From Flectobacillus roseus (GTDB lineage: Bacteria > Bacteroidota > Bacteroidia > Cytophagales > Spirosomataceae): a stretch of 64,000 nt of DNA. Below are positions 54,983-64,000 of this stretch, piece after piece (positions within the stretch are counted from its first letter, which is position 1; each line of letters begins with the position of its first letter). The translations under genes were made by a program, and so were the position numbers. Location of the stretch: NCBI RefSeq assembly GCF_030056665.1, contig NZ_JASHIG010000008.1; one strand, written 5' to 3'. Below the pieces are notes generated by a model. The model ran no database searches, was not told where the DNA came from, and worked only from the letters and a program-made list of their open reading frames with translations.

Positions 54983-55081
54983 TTTGGAATAGTATTGATA
55001 ATCAGGTATTTTAGTTACAAACTTCTTAGATAATATCTTCATCTCATCATTTACATACCCTCCACATAAACCTTTATTGCT

Positions 55082-55513
55082 ATGAAAAATCTATTCGTAA
55101 TTTTATCATTGAGTGCTTTTTGGGGCTGTCAATCTCAAAAAGAAGATGCTAACAAACAAAAAGCAGAAGCCTTTGTCAAAACCTATTTTGAACATTTCAA
55201 TCGCCATGATTTTAAGGCAATGGCAGCCATGTATGTCGATTCTGCGGAGTTTAAAGACCCTTCTTTTGGTACTGGTATAGTGAGACAGTCTCAACAACAA
55301 ACCGTCGTAAAATATACCGAGCTCGCCAAGATGTTTCCTGATCTTCGAGACAGCGTTATCAGCATATACCCATCCGATACCAATCATATCATTGTAGAGT
55401 TTATTTCTAAAGGCTCTATGCCAAGCAGTAAGTTCGAACTTCCAATTTGTACGATTTTTACCCTACAAAATGGAAAAATCACAAAAGATTTTACTTATTA
55501 TAATAACCAGTAA
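55082..55513 (+). CDS. NTF2/SnoaL-like lipoprotein
   Basis: Lipoprotein of 143 residues with lipobox 'LSAFWGC' (Cys16). The mature part is a cone-shaped NTF2-like domain: 'AEAFVKTYFEHFNRHDFKAM', 'YVDSAEFKDPSFG', and a final 'IFTLQNGKITKDFTYYNN'. SnoaL-type proteins are ligand-binding or isomerase folds; no substrate can be assigned. Single gene, convergent with the SusD-type gene across a terminator. Confidence 0.78.
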   Translation: MKNLFVILSLSAFWGCQSQKEDANKQKAEAFVKTYFEHFNRHDFKAMAAMYVDSAEFKDPSFGTGIVRQSQQQTVVKYTELAKMFPDLRDSVISIYPSDTNHIIVEFISKGSMPSSKFELPICTIFTLQNGKITKDFTYYNNQ

Positions 55514-55570
55514 AAGAGTGATGAGTTTTGAGTGTGGAGTGCGGAAAGGGCAGATATACTAAAACAAAAA

Positions 55571-55595
55571 AGGAGTGATGAAACTCATCACTCCT
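55571..55595. terminator. Bidirectional hairpin between convergent genes
   Basis: Eleven-bp stem AGGAGTGATGA / TCATCACTCCT with a three-base loop, preceded by an A run. A second outer inverted pair, 'gtgatgagttttga' and its inverse, surrounds it (55517-55613). Confidence 0.7.
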
Positions 55596-55615
55596 CATTC
55601 AAAACTCATCACTTC

Positions 55616-57301
55616 TTAATATGATGGATTCTGTACTAAATAGCCTGGAAGGTTAGAAGCACCGTCGATGGCTGTTTGTGGAATTGGGAAAATACGTTTG
55701 TTACGGTCTGTATTAGTTTTTTCAGTCCAAGTATCTTCGTATTTACCAAAACGAATCATATCTGTACGACGAAGCATTTCCCAGTAAAACTCAAAACCTC
55801 TTTCACGATACAATAAGTCTAATGACATACTTGTCAAAGCTGGAGGAGGTGTTGTAGCTTTTCTAGATGCACGAACCGTATTAACATCTGCTAAAGCTGA
55901 AGCAGCGTCGTTGCTCTTACGCAATTTTGCTTCTGCACGCATCATATATACATCAGCCAAACGTAAGATTACGATATCTGCGTCTCCAAGGTTACGACCT
56001 GATGTAGATTTCTTCGAGAACTCATATTTTTCAACACGGTAGCCTGTTGAGTAGTCAGAACCAGCAACAGTAAAGTCTACTTTTTCGGTAAAGATTACTG
56101 GAGTTGTCGGACGGTTACGCGTGTCATTGAAAAGTTTACCAACCTTCATTTTTCCATCTGGACATTTCAAGAAAACACCATTTTTACGAATCAAACCATA
56201 CTGCTGACCACGCAAAATACCTCGGTTGATATTGAAGCTTTCAGCTGTTACACATGAGTCAGCTGGGTTTGAATAAATCGAAAGGTTTTGCTTGTAAAAA
56301 CGAGGGTCAACGCTAGGGTCTTGTGAGCCATAAGCATTTACCCAAGTACGATAATAGTCAGATGTAATCGCTGGACCGTCAGTACCATTTGCCGCAGGGA
56401 ATGCTGGCAAAGGGAATTGGTCACCCGACAACGAGAAGTATGCCAAACGGTTATGTCCGTTCAATTCAGCACGTTGGTCTACAGCAAAGATAATTTCTTT
56501 ATTGCTATGGTTATCGCTATTGAAAATTGAGAAATATTCTGGCGACAACTGGTATTGATTAGAGTTAATGATTTTGTCTGTATACTCAATCACTTTGTCT
56601 AAATCGTCATTTGAGAAAGTTACAGTTTGTGCTGTCACATTACGATAAACAGCAGCATTTAAGTACAAGCGAGCCAATAAACCCCAAGCAGCAGCTTTGT
56701 TCAAACGACCAGGACCTACTGTAGTTGAAAGGTTTGGTTCAACCGCCAACAATTCTGATTTGATATATTCTACTGCTTCTGCACCACGGATTACTTTCGA
56801 GGTTTCACCAACACTATTTTTTACAAAAACAACACCAAACAAATCCAAGGTCAACATTGAGTAATAAGCACGCATACCACGTGATTCTGCCAAGTACAAC
56901 TGAGAAGTTGCATCGGTTTTGCCCTGAAACTCATTGATAGCTGAAACCGAACGAGAAATACCTTGAAGAATAAAGTTCCAAGTGTTTTTCAAGTTTGGAT
57001 CTGTACTGGTTTGTGTATGCTGGTGCAAGGCTAAATAAATACCATTGTCACCCCAGTCTGTACCTCCACGGTAAGGCAAAATAGCCTCATCTGTAGAGAT
57101 TTCTTGAATGGCAAAATAGTTGGTATGTAAGAAAATACTTGGTAATAAAGCGTATACAGGAGCCAATGTACCATTAGCGATATCTGCATAAGAAATACTC
57201 GGAGAAAAAGATTCATCTAGTACTTGTTCTTCGAGGTTAGTACAACTTTGAGCTGCAATCAAAGAGGCTAACAATGAAAGGAATATAACTGGTTTTTTCA
57301 T
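55616..57301 (-). CDS. SusD/RagB family outer membrane lipoprotein
   Basis: Surface glycan-binding lipoprotein of 561 residues, Cys20 in 'ASLIAAQSC'. SusD features include 'ESRGMRAYYSMLTLDLFGVV', 'LNKAAAWGLLARLYLNAAVY', 'DVYMMRAEAKLRKSN', 'VNTVRASRKA', and the closing 'LYRERGFEFYWEMLRRTDMI', 'IFPIPQTAID'. It lies 14 bp after the SusC-type gene on the same strand and is the second gene of the operon. It is only distantly similar to the SusD at 4873, so a different ligand is expected. Confidence 0.94.
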   Translation of the reverse strand: MKKPVIFLSLLASLIAAQSCTNLEEQVLDESFSPSISYADIANGTLAPVYALLPSIFLHTNYFAIQEISTDEAILPYRGGTDWGDNGIYLALHQHTQTSTDPNLKNTWNFILQGISRSVSAINEFQGKTDATSQLYLAESRGMRAYYSMLTLDLFGVVFVKNSVGETSKVIRGAEAVEYIKSELLAVEPNLSTTVGPGRLNKAAAWGLLARLYLNAAVYRNVTAQTVTFSNDDLDKVIEYTDKIINSNQYQLSPEYFSIFNSDNHSNKEIIFAVDQRAELNGHNRLAYFSLSGDQFPLPAFPAANGTDGPAITSDYYRTWVNAYGSQDPSVDPRFYKQNLSIYSNPADSCVTAESFNINRGILRGQQYGLIRKNGVFLKCPDGKMKVGKLFNDTRNRPTTPVIFTEKVDFTVAGSDYSTGYRVEKYEFSKKSTSGRNLGDADIVILRLADVYMMRAEAKLRKSNDAASALADVNTVRASRKATTPPPALTSMSLDLLYRERGFEFYWEMLRRTDMIRFGKYEDTWTEKTNTDRNKRIFPIPQTAIDGASNLPGYLVQNPSY

Positions 57302-57315
57302 GTTTCTTTAGAAAA

Positions 57316-60300
57316 TTAGAATGTTACGTTAAGTCCAAATACAACTGTTCTTGCTTTTGGATAACTTAAATAATCGATACCATAAGAAGTAATACCGTTG
57401 ATTGTACGGTCTGTGTTTACTTCTGGGTCATAGCCATTGTATTGGGTAATTACAAATAAGTTTTGACCAGTTACAGATAATCTCAAGCCTGAAATCCATT
57501 CATTGATTCCTAACTTTTTGGTATCAAATGTATAACCTAGTGCAAGGTTATTCAAACGTAAGAATGCACCGTCTTTCAAGAATCTTGTTGATACTGGAGC
57601 TGAGTTATTAACAGATTCATTCGGGAATGCTAATACTTCAGGAGTAGTGTTGATTCCTTTTGAAAGACGCAATTTGTAAAAGTTTGCGTTAGCAGTGTTA
57701 TCATAGATTTTGTTTCCAGACACGCCATTGAAGTTAGCGGCCAAATCAAAACCTTTGTAGCTCACACGACCAAAGAAGTTATATTGTTTGTTAGGTAATG
57801 CTGTTCCTGCTGCAATACGGTCGTTGTCCGTAACGATACCATCGCCGTCAACATCTCTGTATTTGCTCAAACCTTTGTCATCCAAACCAATAAATTCTTT
57901 CAAGAAGAATGTACCAATAGGTTGACCATTTACATAACCATTGATAGTAGCTGAAGTCAAACCAGAACCTGAAGCCGAACCTGAAGGAATTACCGAGTAA
58001 GGTGATTTGTTTACTACGTTGCTGATGAAAGTAATGTTTCCACCAAATTCGTATGTCAAACCTTGTTTCGTTGAATGACGGTAGTTCAATTCTAATTCCA
58101 AACCTTTGTTAGTGATAGTCATATCCTTCACGTTTGTCCAGAATGTACCCGCTGGTTGTACTGGGTCAGAAGGAATTACTTCTAACAAAATATCACCAGA
58201 AACTTTGTGGAAAGCATCGATTGTACCGCTCAAAGCACCATTCAAGAACGCAAAATCTAAACCTAAGTCAGTTTGAGTAGATTGTTCCCACTGAATATTT
58301 GGGTTAGCTAAACGAGTATATGAAGTACCAGCAGGGTAGGTAGTAGACTCATTCAATGGATAAGAAGTTGTACCTGAAACCACCGAAGTAAAGCGTGCTT
58401 GAGTAATTTTTGAAGGAATCTCTTGGTTACCTGTTCTACCCCAACCAGCTCTTAACTTTAAGTTGCTTACCGAAGAACCTTTCATGAATTCCTCTTCAGA
58501 AATTCTCCAACCTGCTGAAAATGATGGGAATATCCCGTATTTGTTGTTAGCACCAAATTTTGATGAACCATCTGCACGAACTGTTGCTGTCAATAAGTAC
58601 TTGTCTTTGTACGAATAGTTTACACGACCAAAGAATGATTGCAATTCGTTGATAGTGGCATAACCGTAAGGCTTGTTGTTTGCCAATGTCAATTCTTGAC
58701 CTAGACCTGGGTTATAAATTGGCTCAAGGTCAGTAATAGGGAATTTGTTGATACTGTAACCACGACCTTGGAAGTAGAATCTTTGATAAGAGTGACCCAC
58801 CAACATCGAGAAAGTATGATCTTTACCAATGTTTCTGTTATAAGTCAAATAGTTTTCAATCAAACGGTTGGTATTCCATGTATCAATCGATTCTAAACGA
58901 CCATCTTGTTGTGGTACAGCGTTTGCTAATGATTGCAAATCACGGTGTGCACTTGAGTAGTCAATCCCGAAGTTAAGTTTGTAAGTTAAGTGATCGGTGA
59001 TTTTCAAAGATGGCGAGATATTCCCCAAAAGTCTAGTAGTAGTTGTCGCATCTTTTTCCAATTTCAATGCCAACAACGGGTTAGTACCTGACTGATACAA
59101 ATAGATATTACCATTGGCATCATAAGCAGGAATTGTTGGGTTTGTAGAAATAGCACTACCCAAAACAGATCCGATTGGAGGACGTTCGTTGTATGTTTGT
59201 GATGCGTTTAAGTTTACATCTACAGTCAAACGATCTTTCAATAGTTTTTGTGTAACATTTAAGCGACCAGAGTAGCGATTCAATTGGCTATTTTTGATAA
59301 TACCCTCTTGATTCTGGATACCGAATGAACCGTAATAAGTAAGCTTGTCTGCTCCACCACCAAAAGATAAGTTATGGTTTTGCGTAACAGCTGTACGACT
59401 AATCTCTTTTTGCCAGTCTGTATTTCCTTTGAAATCTTCCAATACACCACCTACTGCTACTACTTGCTTACGGTATTCATCTGCTGTGAATACATTCAAC
59501 GGACGAGCCATAGTAGACAAACCGTAGCTAGCAGAATATGTCAACGAAGAGAATCCTGATTTTCCTTTTTTAGTAGTAATCAAAATAACCCCGTTAGCAC
59601 CTCTTGAACCATAAATGGCAGTTGCAGAGGCATCTTTCAACACGTCGATCGACTCGATGTCTTGAGGGTTCATAAACGTCAACGGGTTGGTTGCACCACC
59701 TGTTGATGAATTATCAAGTGCCATTCCATCTACTACAAACAATGGCGTACTACCCGTACGAACACCACCCGGACCACGAACTGTAATGTTTTGAGTACCA
59801 CCCGGCTCACCACTTGCAGATGTTACGTTTACACCCGATACTTTACCTTGTAATAAAGATTCAGGCGTGTTGATGATACCTTGGTTAAATTCGGCACTTT
59901 TCAAAGATTTTACGGATCCAGTAACATCTTTCTTTGTTGTACTACCATAACCAACTACTACTACTTGTTCTAAGTCAGATGCAGTAGATTTTAACGAAAC
60001 CTCTATTTGTGTACGGCCATTTACCGCTATTTCTTGTCTTTCGTATCCTACAAAAGTGATGACCAAAGTTGCCTTTTCGTCAACATTCAATGCAAAATTT
60101 CCTTTTGCGTCAGTATTTACACCACGCTTGCTACCTTTCACTGCAACCGAACAACCAATAAGCGGTTCGTTAGTTGTGGCATCAATGACTTTTCCTTTTA
60201 CTGGAATTTCGCTCGTCATCAATGTTTCCAAGCTGTAATTAGATAATGCTGCACGGTTGTGAGCGTGAAGCGGTGTGGGCGAGAGCCCAACACAAACACC

Positions 60301-60357
60301 TAATAGCAAACCAGCGGTTAGTTTACTGGTAAGACTCAGAGAGTAAAATTTGTTCAT
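57316..60357 (-). CDS. SusC/RagA family TonB-linked outer membrane receptor
   Basis: TonB-dependent importer of 1013 residues. Signal peptide followed by carboxypeptidase-regulatory-like domain (about 52-124, 'TTNEPLIGCSVAVKGSKRGV'), TonB-box-like 'LEQVVVVGYG' (about 129-138), plug ending 'ATAIYGSRGANGVILITTKK', and barrel ending 'VVFGLNVTF'. No STN domain. With the following SusD it forms a complete uptake pair. GlgE, encoded upstream on the same strand but behind a terminator, may share a link to alpha-glucan metabolism, though this is inference. Confidence 0.95.
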   Translation of the reverse strand: MNKFYSLSLTSKLTAGLLLGVCVGLSPTPLHAHNRAALSNYSLETLMTSEIPVKGKVIDATTNEPLIGCSVAVKGSKRGVNTDAKGNFALNVDEKATLVITFVGYERQEIAVNGRTQIEVSLKSTASDLEQVVVVGYGSTTKKDVTGSVKSLKSAEFNQGIINTPESLLQGKVSGVNVTSASGEPGGTQNITVRGPGGVRTGSTPLFVVDGMALDNSSTGGATNPLTFMNPQDIESIDVLKDASATAIYGSRGANGVILITTKKGKSGFSSLTYSASYGLSTMARPLNVFTADEYRKQVVAVGGVLEDFKGNTDWQKEISRTAVTQNHNLSFGGGADKLTYYGSFGIQNQEGIIKNSQLNRYSGRLNVTQKLLKDRLTVDVNLNASQTYNERPPIGSVLGSAISTNPTIPAYDANGNIYLYQSGTNPLLALKLEKDATTTTRLLGNISPSLKITDHLTYKLNFGIDYSSAHRDLQSLANAVPQQDGRLESIDTWNTNRLIENYLTYNRNIGKDHTFSMLVGHSYQRFYFQGRGYSINKFPITDLEPIYNPGLGQELTLANNKPYGYATINELQSFFGRVNYSYKDKYLLTATVRADGSSKFGANNKYGIFPSFSAGWRISEEEFMKGSSVSNLKLRAGWGRTGNQEIPSKITQARFTSVVSGTTSYPLNESTTYPAGTSYTRLANPNIQWEQSTQTDLGLDFAFLNGALSGTIDAFHKVSGDILLEVIPSDPVQPAGTFWTNVKDMTITNKGLELELNYRHSTKQGLTYEFGGNITFISNVVNKSPYSVIPSGSASGSGLTSATINGYVNGQPIGTFFLKEFIGLDDKGLSKYRDVDGDGIVTDNDRIAAGTALPNKQYNFFGRVSYKGFDLAANFNGVSGNKIYDNTANANFYKLRLSKGINTTPEVLAFPNESVNNSAPVSTRFLKDGAFLRLNNLALGYTFDTKKLGINEWISGLRLSVTGQNLFVITQYNGYDPEVNTDRTINGITSYGIDYLSYPKARTVVFGLNVTF

Positions 60358-60889
60358 GATAAAATTGGGTTGATAAGTATGAGTATCAGGATGTTGTATA
60401 CTTTTTAAAATTATAGAAAATTACGAGTATCCTGTCTCTAGCATTCACCAATGCTTAATTTGGAGGCGCAAGTTATCCCATCAAAGTCGAGAGGCTGTAA
60501 ATAAATCATTAAGTCGAGATGATTTATCCTTAACATTGGGCAAAACAAATCTGGTCTCACACAGTAAAATATGGAGATTCTAAGAAAAAGTGAAATATTA
60601 GAGGGCTAGCTATTGCCGTTTTTTACCGAAAAAACAGGGTGATTTGGGTAAGAAAAATGGAGTTGAATAAAGAGTATTTGTTGAGTTCATATTCAAATGG
60701 TCATATTGGTTTGGAGATAACTTTACAGCTGAAAGTAACCTGATTTTATCCTAGGAATAGAAATTTAATTATTTTTTTTATTAATAAATCATTTTTTGGC
60801 AAGTATTTTTATGAAATCGATTGTAAAACGAATTGTTTCAAAAAATGGCTTTTAGCATTAGTATCTGTATTTTTGCTCTTGGTTTTACA
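60358..60889. other. Upstream region of second SusC gene
   Basis: About 530 bp without a gene. It should hold the SusCD promoter on the minus strand and a long leader. I could not identify a convincing -7/-33 pair or operator; no repeat family copy is present. Confidence 0.4.
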
Positions 60890-60929
60890 AAAAAATAAGC
60901 CCAACTTCTCTATGTAGGAAGTTGGGCTT
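60890..60929 (-). terminator. Rho-independent terminator after glgE
   Basis: Twelve-bp perfect stem AAGCCCAACTTC / GAAGTTGGGCTT with a nine-base loop. On the minus strand it is followed by ATTTTTTT. Sits about 85 bp after the glgE stop. Confidence 0.85.
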
Positions 60930-61011
60930 AATAATTTCTTAATATACTTAGGTGATTATAACTAGTTCCCATGAGGGATTTGACTCCCAACACCTAAGTA
61001 TAAATCTTATA

Positions 61012-62988
61012 CTATATATCTTCAATTCTGAACAAGTGCATCGGCATAATGTGAGGGTCAAGATCTACAAAATTATATTCGCCTTTCCAATTATATTTAG
61101 CTCCTGTCAACAAATCATGAACGACATATTCTTGGTCTTGATGCTTATGGATTTGCGAAAGTGGCACTCTCACTACTCCGCCCTGACGATTATAAGGGTC
61201 GAGATTGACTACGCATAAAATACGGTTGCCATTGGCATGCGTTTTTAGATAGGCCAAAACTTGATCATTTTCTATCTGACAGAAAGTAATATTATTGGTA
61301 CGTTGCAAAGCGGAATTCTCGACGCGTGCTTGGTTCGTCAGACGAATGATTTGTGTCAACTTATTTTCAAATGACCAATCCCAGTGTTTGATTTCATATT
61401 TCTCAGAATTACGATACTCTTCTTTTCCTGGATTGGCCTCATTGTTCATGCTTTCAAATACAGGGCCAAAAATACCATAGTTTGCCGAAAGCGTAGCTGC
61501 CATAAAATAACGTGTGATAAACATCGGTTCTAAACCACCTTGCAAGCACCATGGCAAAATATCATGGGTATTCGGCCAAAAGTTGGGACGCATGTAGTAT
61601 TTCTGTTCGGTATGCGTCAACTCCATCATATAATCAGTCAATTCGGCTTTGTTATTGCGCCAAGTATAATAGGTATATGATTGTGCATAACCCAATTTGG
61701 CAAGTTGTGCCATTACCTTCGGCTTGGTAAATGCTTCTGCCAAGAAAATCATGTCTGGATATACTGCTTGCACTTCGGCAATAACCCATTCCCAAAAATT
61801 AAATGATTTGGTATGTGGATTGTCTACACGAATAAGGCGAATACCCCATTCTGCCCATGTCATAATGACATTTTTTAACTCATCCCAAAGCTCCTCCCAG
61901 TTTTCTGACTCAAAGTTGATAGGGTAAATATCTTGGTATTTTTTAGGAGGGTTCTCCGCATATTGAATCGTACCATCAGGACGTACTTTGAACCATTCTG
62001 GATGTTCTTTAGTATAAGGGTGATCTGGCGAACATTGAATGGCTAAGTCCATCGCCAGTTCGATACCATTATCTTGACAAGTCTGGATCAAATGTTTTAA
62101 ATCATCTAAGGTACCCAATTCTGGCAAAATCGTCGTGTGACCGCCCAAGTCTGAACCAATACCATACGGAACCCCAGGTTCGCCTGGTTCACAGGTAGTT
62201 GAATTGTTTTTACCTTTTCTAAATTGATGACCAATTGGGTGAATAGGAGGAATATATAAAACATCAAAGCCTAAAGATTTTACACGCGGAATGACATTTT
62301 CCTCAACATCGTTAAATGTACCATGTGCTCCTTTTTTTGATGCTGCAGAACGTGGAAACATCGAATACCAAGAAGAGAAAGCCGCTTTTTCACGATCAAC
62401 CCACAGCTTGAGTGTCTTGTAGGTACTAACATACTTTTTATTCGGATACAACTGAATCCAATCGTGCATGGTAGCTCCTGTGGCAAACTCAACAGCATGT
62501 TGGTATTCACTAGGATTGCGGAAGATACTCGCCGCATGTTCAATTAGTGCTTTGTCTGATACGGAAGCTACTGAAGCCATATAGTCCAATATATTCGCAC
62601 CGACTAACAGTTCAATGTTGACGTGTTGTCCATCCTTAATTTTCATGCTGATTTCGTGCTCCCAGCTAGCAGCATGGTCTACCCATGCTTCAATGGTATA
62701 TTCGTAGAAACCATTGTCTTCTACCTTAAATGATGCCCCATAACGGTCATTATTGATAAAATACATAGGTGTTTCAATCCAATCTTTGGCATTGTTACGC
62801 TTGTGGAGCAATCTTGCTGAGAGAATATCGTGTCCATCCAAAAAAACGTCTGCTTCTACATGAATAGAATCCCCTTGTACAGCTTTAATAGCAAAACGCC
62901 CCCCGTCTAGTTCAGGGCTTACACGTTCGATAATTACTCGACTCTGTCCGTTTTGCGGTTTTTTTAAAGATTGTTTCGTCTTAGCCAT
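61012..62988 (-). CDS. glgE: Alpha-1,4-glucan:maltose-1-phosphate maltosyltransferase
   Basis: Cytoplasmic GH13_3 enzyme of 658 residues that extends alpha-glucan from maltose-1-phosphate. An N-terminal beta domain with 'VIIERVSPELDGGRFAIKAV' is followed by 'SSWYSMFPRSAA' and 'VLYIPPIHPIG'. The catalytic residues are Asp near 388 in 'LIRVDNPHTK', Glu near 417 in 'FLAEAFTKP' and Asp near 475 in 'PNTHDI', close to the spacing known for Streptomyces GlgE. C-terminal all-beta domain ends 'MHLFRIEDI'. No TreS, Pep2 or GlgB gene lies in the window, so those partners must be elsewhere. Confidence 0.92.
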   Translation of the reverse strand: MAKTKQSLKKPQNGQSRVIIERVSPELDGGRFAIKAVQGDSIHVEADVFLDGHDILSARLLHKRNNAKDWIETPMYFINNDRYGASFKVEDNGFYEYTIEAWVDHAASWEHEISMKIKDGQHVNIELLVGANILDYMASVASVSDKALIEHAASIFRNPSEYQHAVEFATGATMHDWIQLYPNKKYVSTYKTLKLWVDREKAAFSSWYSMFPRSAASKKGAHGTFNDVEENVIPRVKSLGFDVLYIPPIHPIGHQFRKGKNNSTTCEPGEPGVPYGIGSDLGGHTTILPELGTLDDLKHLIQTCQDNGIELAMDLAIQCSPDHPYTKEHPEWFKVRPDGTIQYAENPPKKYQDIYPINFESENWEELWDELKNVIMTWAEWGIRLIRVDNPHTKSFNFWEWVIAEVQAVYPDMIFLAEAFTKPKVMAQLAKLGYAQSYTYYTWRNNKAELTDYMMELTHTEQKYYMRPNFWPNTHDILPWCLQGGLEPMFITRYFMAATLSANYGIFGPVFESMNNEANPGKEEYRNSEKYEIKHWDWSFENKLTQIIRLTNQARVENSALQRTNNITFCQIENDQVLAYLKTHANGNRILCVVNLDPYNRQGGVVRVPLSQIHKHQDQEYVVHDLLTGAKYNWKGEYNFVDLDPHIMPMHLFRIEDI

Positions 62989-63304
62989 AGCTATTTGTTC
63001 TAAATTGGGAAAATGGTTTGGGTATCACAGTGAGTATGAAGAATAGCGAGAGATGAGATTTAATATTGATTTCTTGATAATTATCATTTCGAGAAACGGA
63101 AATCTCAACTATCTTATCCAAAACTTACCATAGATACACTAATGTTTTTGTTTATAAAAATGTTAGCTAATTGTAGGGTACCACTCAAGAATAGCATAAA
63201 CAAGACCTTGAGAGTGCCTACACAAATATATTTCTAATTGTCGAAATCTAAAATTTAAAAGTAAAACAAGTTTTTTTGATAAAATTTTGAGTTTTACAAA
63301 AGTT

Positions 63305-63320
63305 TGGCACGATATAAGCT
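63305..63320 (+). promoter_or_regulatory. Sigma-54-like site 1 (TGGCACGATATAAGCT)
   Basis: TGGCAC with GC at the -12 spacing (TGGCAC-N5-AAGC against TGGCAC-N5-TTGC). It lies 465 bp before the rlpA-like ATG and no ORF follows directly, so it may serve a leader or small RNA. Confidence 0.35.
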
Positions 63321-63626
63321 AGTAAATAGTCAAGGACTTACAATATTTTAAAGAAAGAATTTGAATAAAAAGCCTGAGTAAGTACAAATCTTTAAAAAAG
63401 ACAAATTCTTTTTAGTAAGCCACTCAAATCTCATATCTCCTTACTTCACACTTTATAAAGTATAATGTTTTGTTTGAAAGTTGGACAAAACATAGATTTT
63501 GAAATGCTAGAGAAACCTTGAATTGGTTAGATAAAACTACAATTCATAAGTTTTTTATGGCTTTTGTCTATTTAATTTGGCAATTAAGCCCATTAAAACG
63601 TAAACTTAGCTAAAGTATTTTAAAGC

Positions 63627-63642
63627 TGGCACGATTTTTGTG
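63627..63642 (+). promoter_or_regulatory. Sigma-54-like site 2 (TGGCACGATTTTTGTG)
   Basis: TGGCACG then TTGT at the right spacing for a -24/-12 promoter (TTGC expected). The predicted start would give an rlpA leader of roughly 115 bases. It shares the nine bases TGGCACGAT with site 1. Confidence 0.45.
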
Positions 63643-63769
63643 AAGAATTGTATAAACTTTATAATAGTCACTTTATACATTTATCTCAAATTTCGAAGGT
63701 TTCATCGAGTATTAGCACTGCGTTTCTTAAAACACATCTGAAAATAAACACATAATCTGAATAACAATT

Positions 63770-64000
63770 ATGAAAAAATTAATCGCATCCGCTTTCCTTA
63801 TTTTAGTTCAAGGTGGTTTGATGGTTACAAAAGCTCAAAATTCTGAGTATAGTGGTTCTTATGGAAATAATGTAGTAGAAGAAGGAATTGCAAAGTATTA
63901 CGGTAAAAATTTAACTGGAAATTTAACATCTTATGGTGAGCGTTACGACGATGCACAACTTACTGCTTCGCATTCAAAGTATCCTCTAAATACGGTTTTG
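63770..64000 (+). CDS. rlpA: RlpA-like double-psi beta-barrel protein (partial, 5' end)
   Basis: The gene runs off the window; 77 codons are visible. A signal peptide ('AFLILVQGGLMVTKAQ') precedes 'EEGIAKYYGKNLTGNLTSYG' and 'DDAQLTASHSKYPLNTVL', the start of the RlpA double-psi barrel with its conserved 'A.(Y/W)YG..(F/L).G..T..GE.(Y/F)' pattern and 'TAAH'-like His. RlpA proteins bind or cleave peptide-stripped peptidoglycan at septa. A C-terminal SPOR domain cannot be checked here. Confidence 0.8.
   Translation, partial: MKKLIASAFLILVQGGLMVTKAQNSEYSGSYGNNVVEEGIAKYYGKNLTGNLTSYGERYDDAQLTASHSKYPLNTVL

Larger units (their letters stand above)
62989..63769. other. Long intergenic region before rlpA-like gene
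   Basis: About 780 bp without an ORF. It separates divergent glgE and the rlpA-like gene. The only clear signals are two sigma-54-like sites at 63305 and 63627, listed separately. AT-rich otherwise. Confidence 0.5.

Noticed and set aside
60950..61005. Sequence resembling a tRNA T-arm ('gggatttgactccc' region)
   Set aside because: No acceptor, D or anticodon stem could be built around it and the T-loop lacks TTC; treated as intergenic.

Overview
This 64 kb window is chromosomal DNA from a member of the Bacteroidota, most likely a Cytophagales/Spirosomataceae-type soil or freshwater bacterium. That placement is inferred from two SusC/SusD pairs, further CarboxypepD_reg-plug TonB receptors, lipoprotein signal peptides in many secreted genes, AT-rich intergenic DNA with weak Shine-Dalgarno sites, and promoter-like TTTG/TAnnTTTG elements. 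I see no rRNA, tRNA, CRISPR array or complete insertion sequence.

Layout. 0.2-7 kb: an AraC regulator divergent from a SusC/SusD pair. 7-8.7 kb: an overlapping three-gene operon of two membrane proteins and a metallophosphoesterase. 9.4-10.8 kb: a decayed polymorphic-toxin locus, with an intact putative immunity gene, a toxin-tail pseudogene and a frameshifted small gene. 11-16 kb: a secreted papain-like protease and a WD40-like/caspase-like protease in one operon. 16.3-24.6 kb: the most unusual part, a row of single genes separated by eight copies of a roughly 150 bp multi-hairpin repeat, all in the same orientation. The genes include two duplicated pairs, a secreted beta-helix-like protein, lipoproteins and a 922-aa HD + GHKL (Hsp90-type) ATPase. 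24.7-30.7 kb: a tripartite RND efflux operon. 31.9-34.9 kb: an AraC regulator divergent from a GH3 glycosidase. 35.2-40 kb: an arsenic-resistance cluster (GNAT, CX5R phosphatase/arsenate reductase-like, ArsR, DUF6428, Acr3, MFS) with a dyad inside the lead promoter. 40-50 kb: an Oar-like TonB receptor, an unknown Zn-binding-like protein, an OmpR/histidine kinase pair and an outer-membrane beta-barrel receptor. Two 169 bp inverted-repeat elements sit directly downstream of the two receptors. 50-55.5 kb: a PAS protein with a histidine-kinase dimerisation box but no ATPase, a leucine-rich lipoprotein, a BlaI/BlaR-type pair, an Amj-type flippase gene split by an in-frame stop, and an NTF2-like lipoprotein. 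55.6-60.4 kb: a second SusC/SusD pair. 61-63 kb: GlgE. The window ends inside an rlpA-like gene preceded by two sigma-54-like sites.

How the parts fit: the SusCD pairs, GH3 enzyme and GlgE point to a glycan-using lifestyle. The RND and ars modules give resistance. The 9-25 kb stretch is accessory DNA rich in repeats, duplications, broken genes and possible conflict proteins. The repeat-bounded one-gene-per-interval array is the best candidate for something undescribed. It looks like a cassette array, but it lacks recognisable integron attC boxes and there is no integrase in the window.
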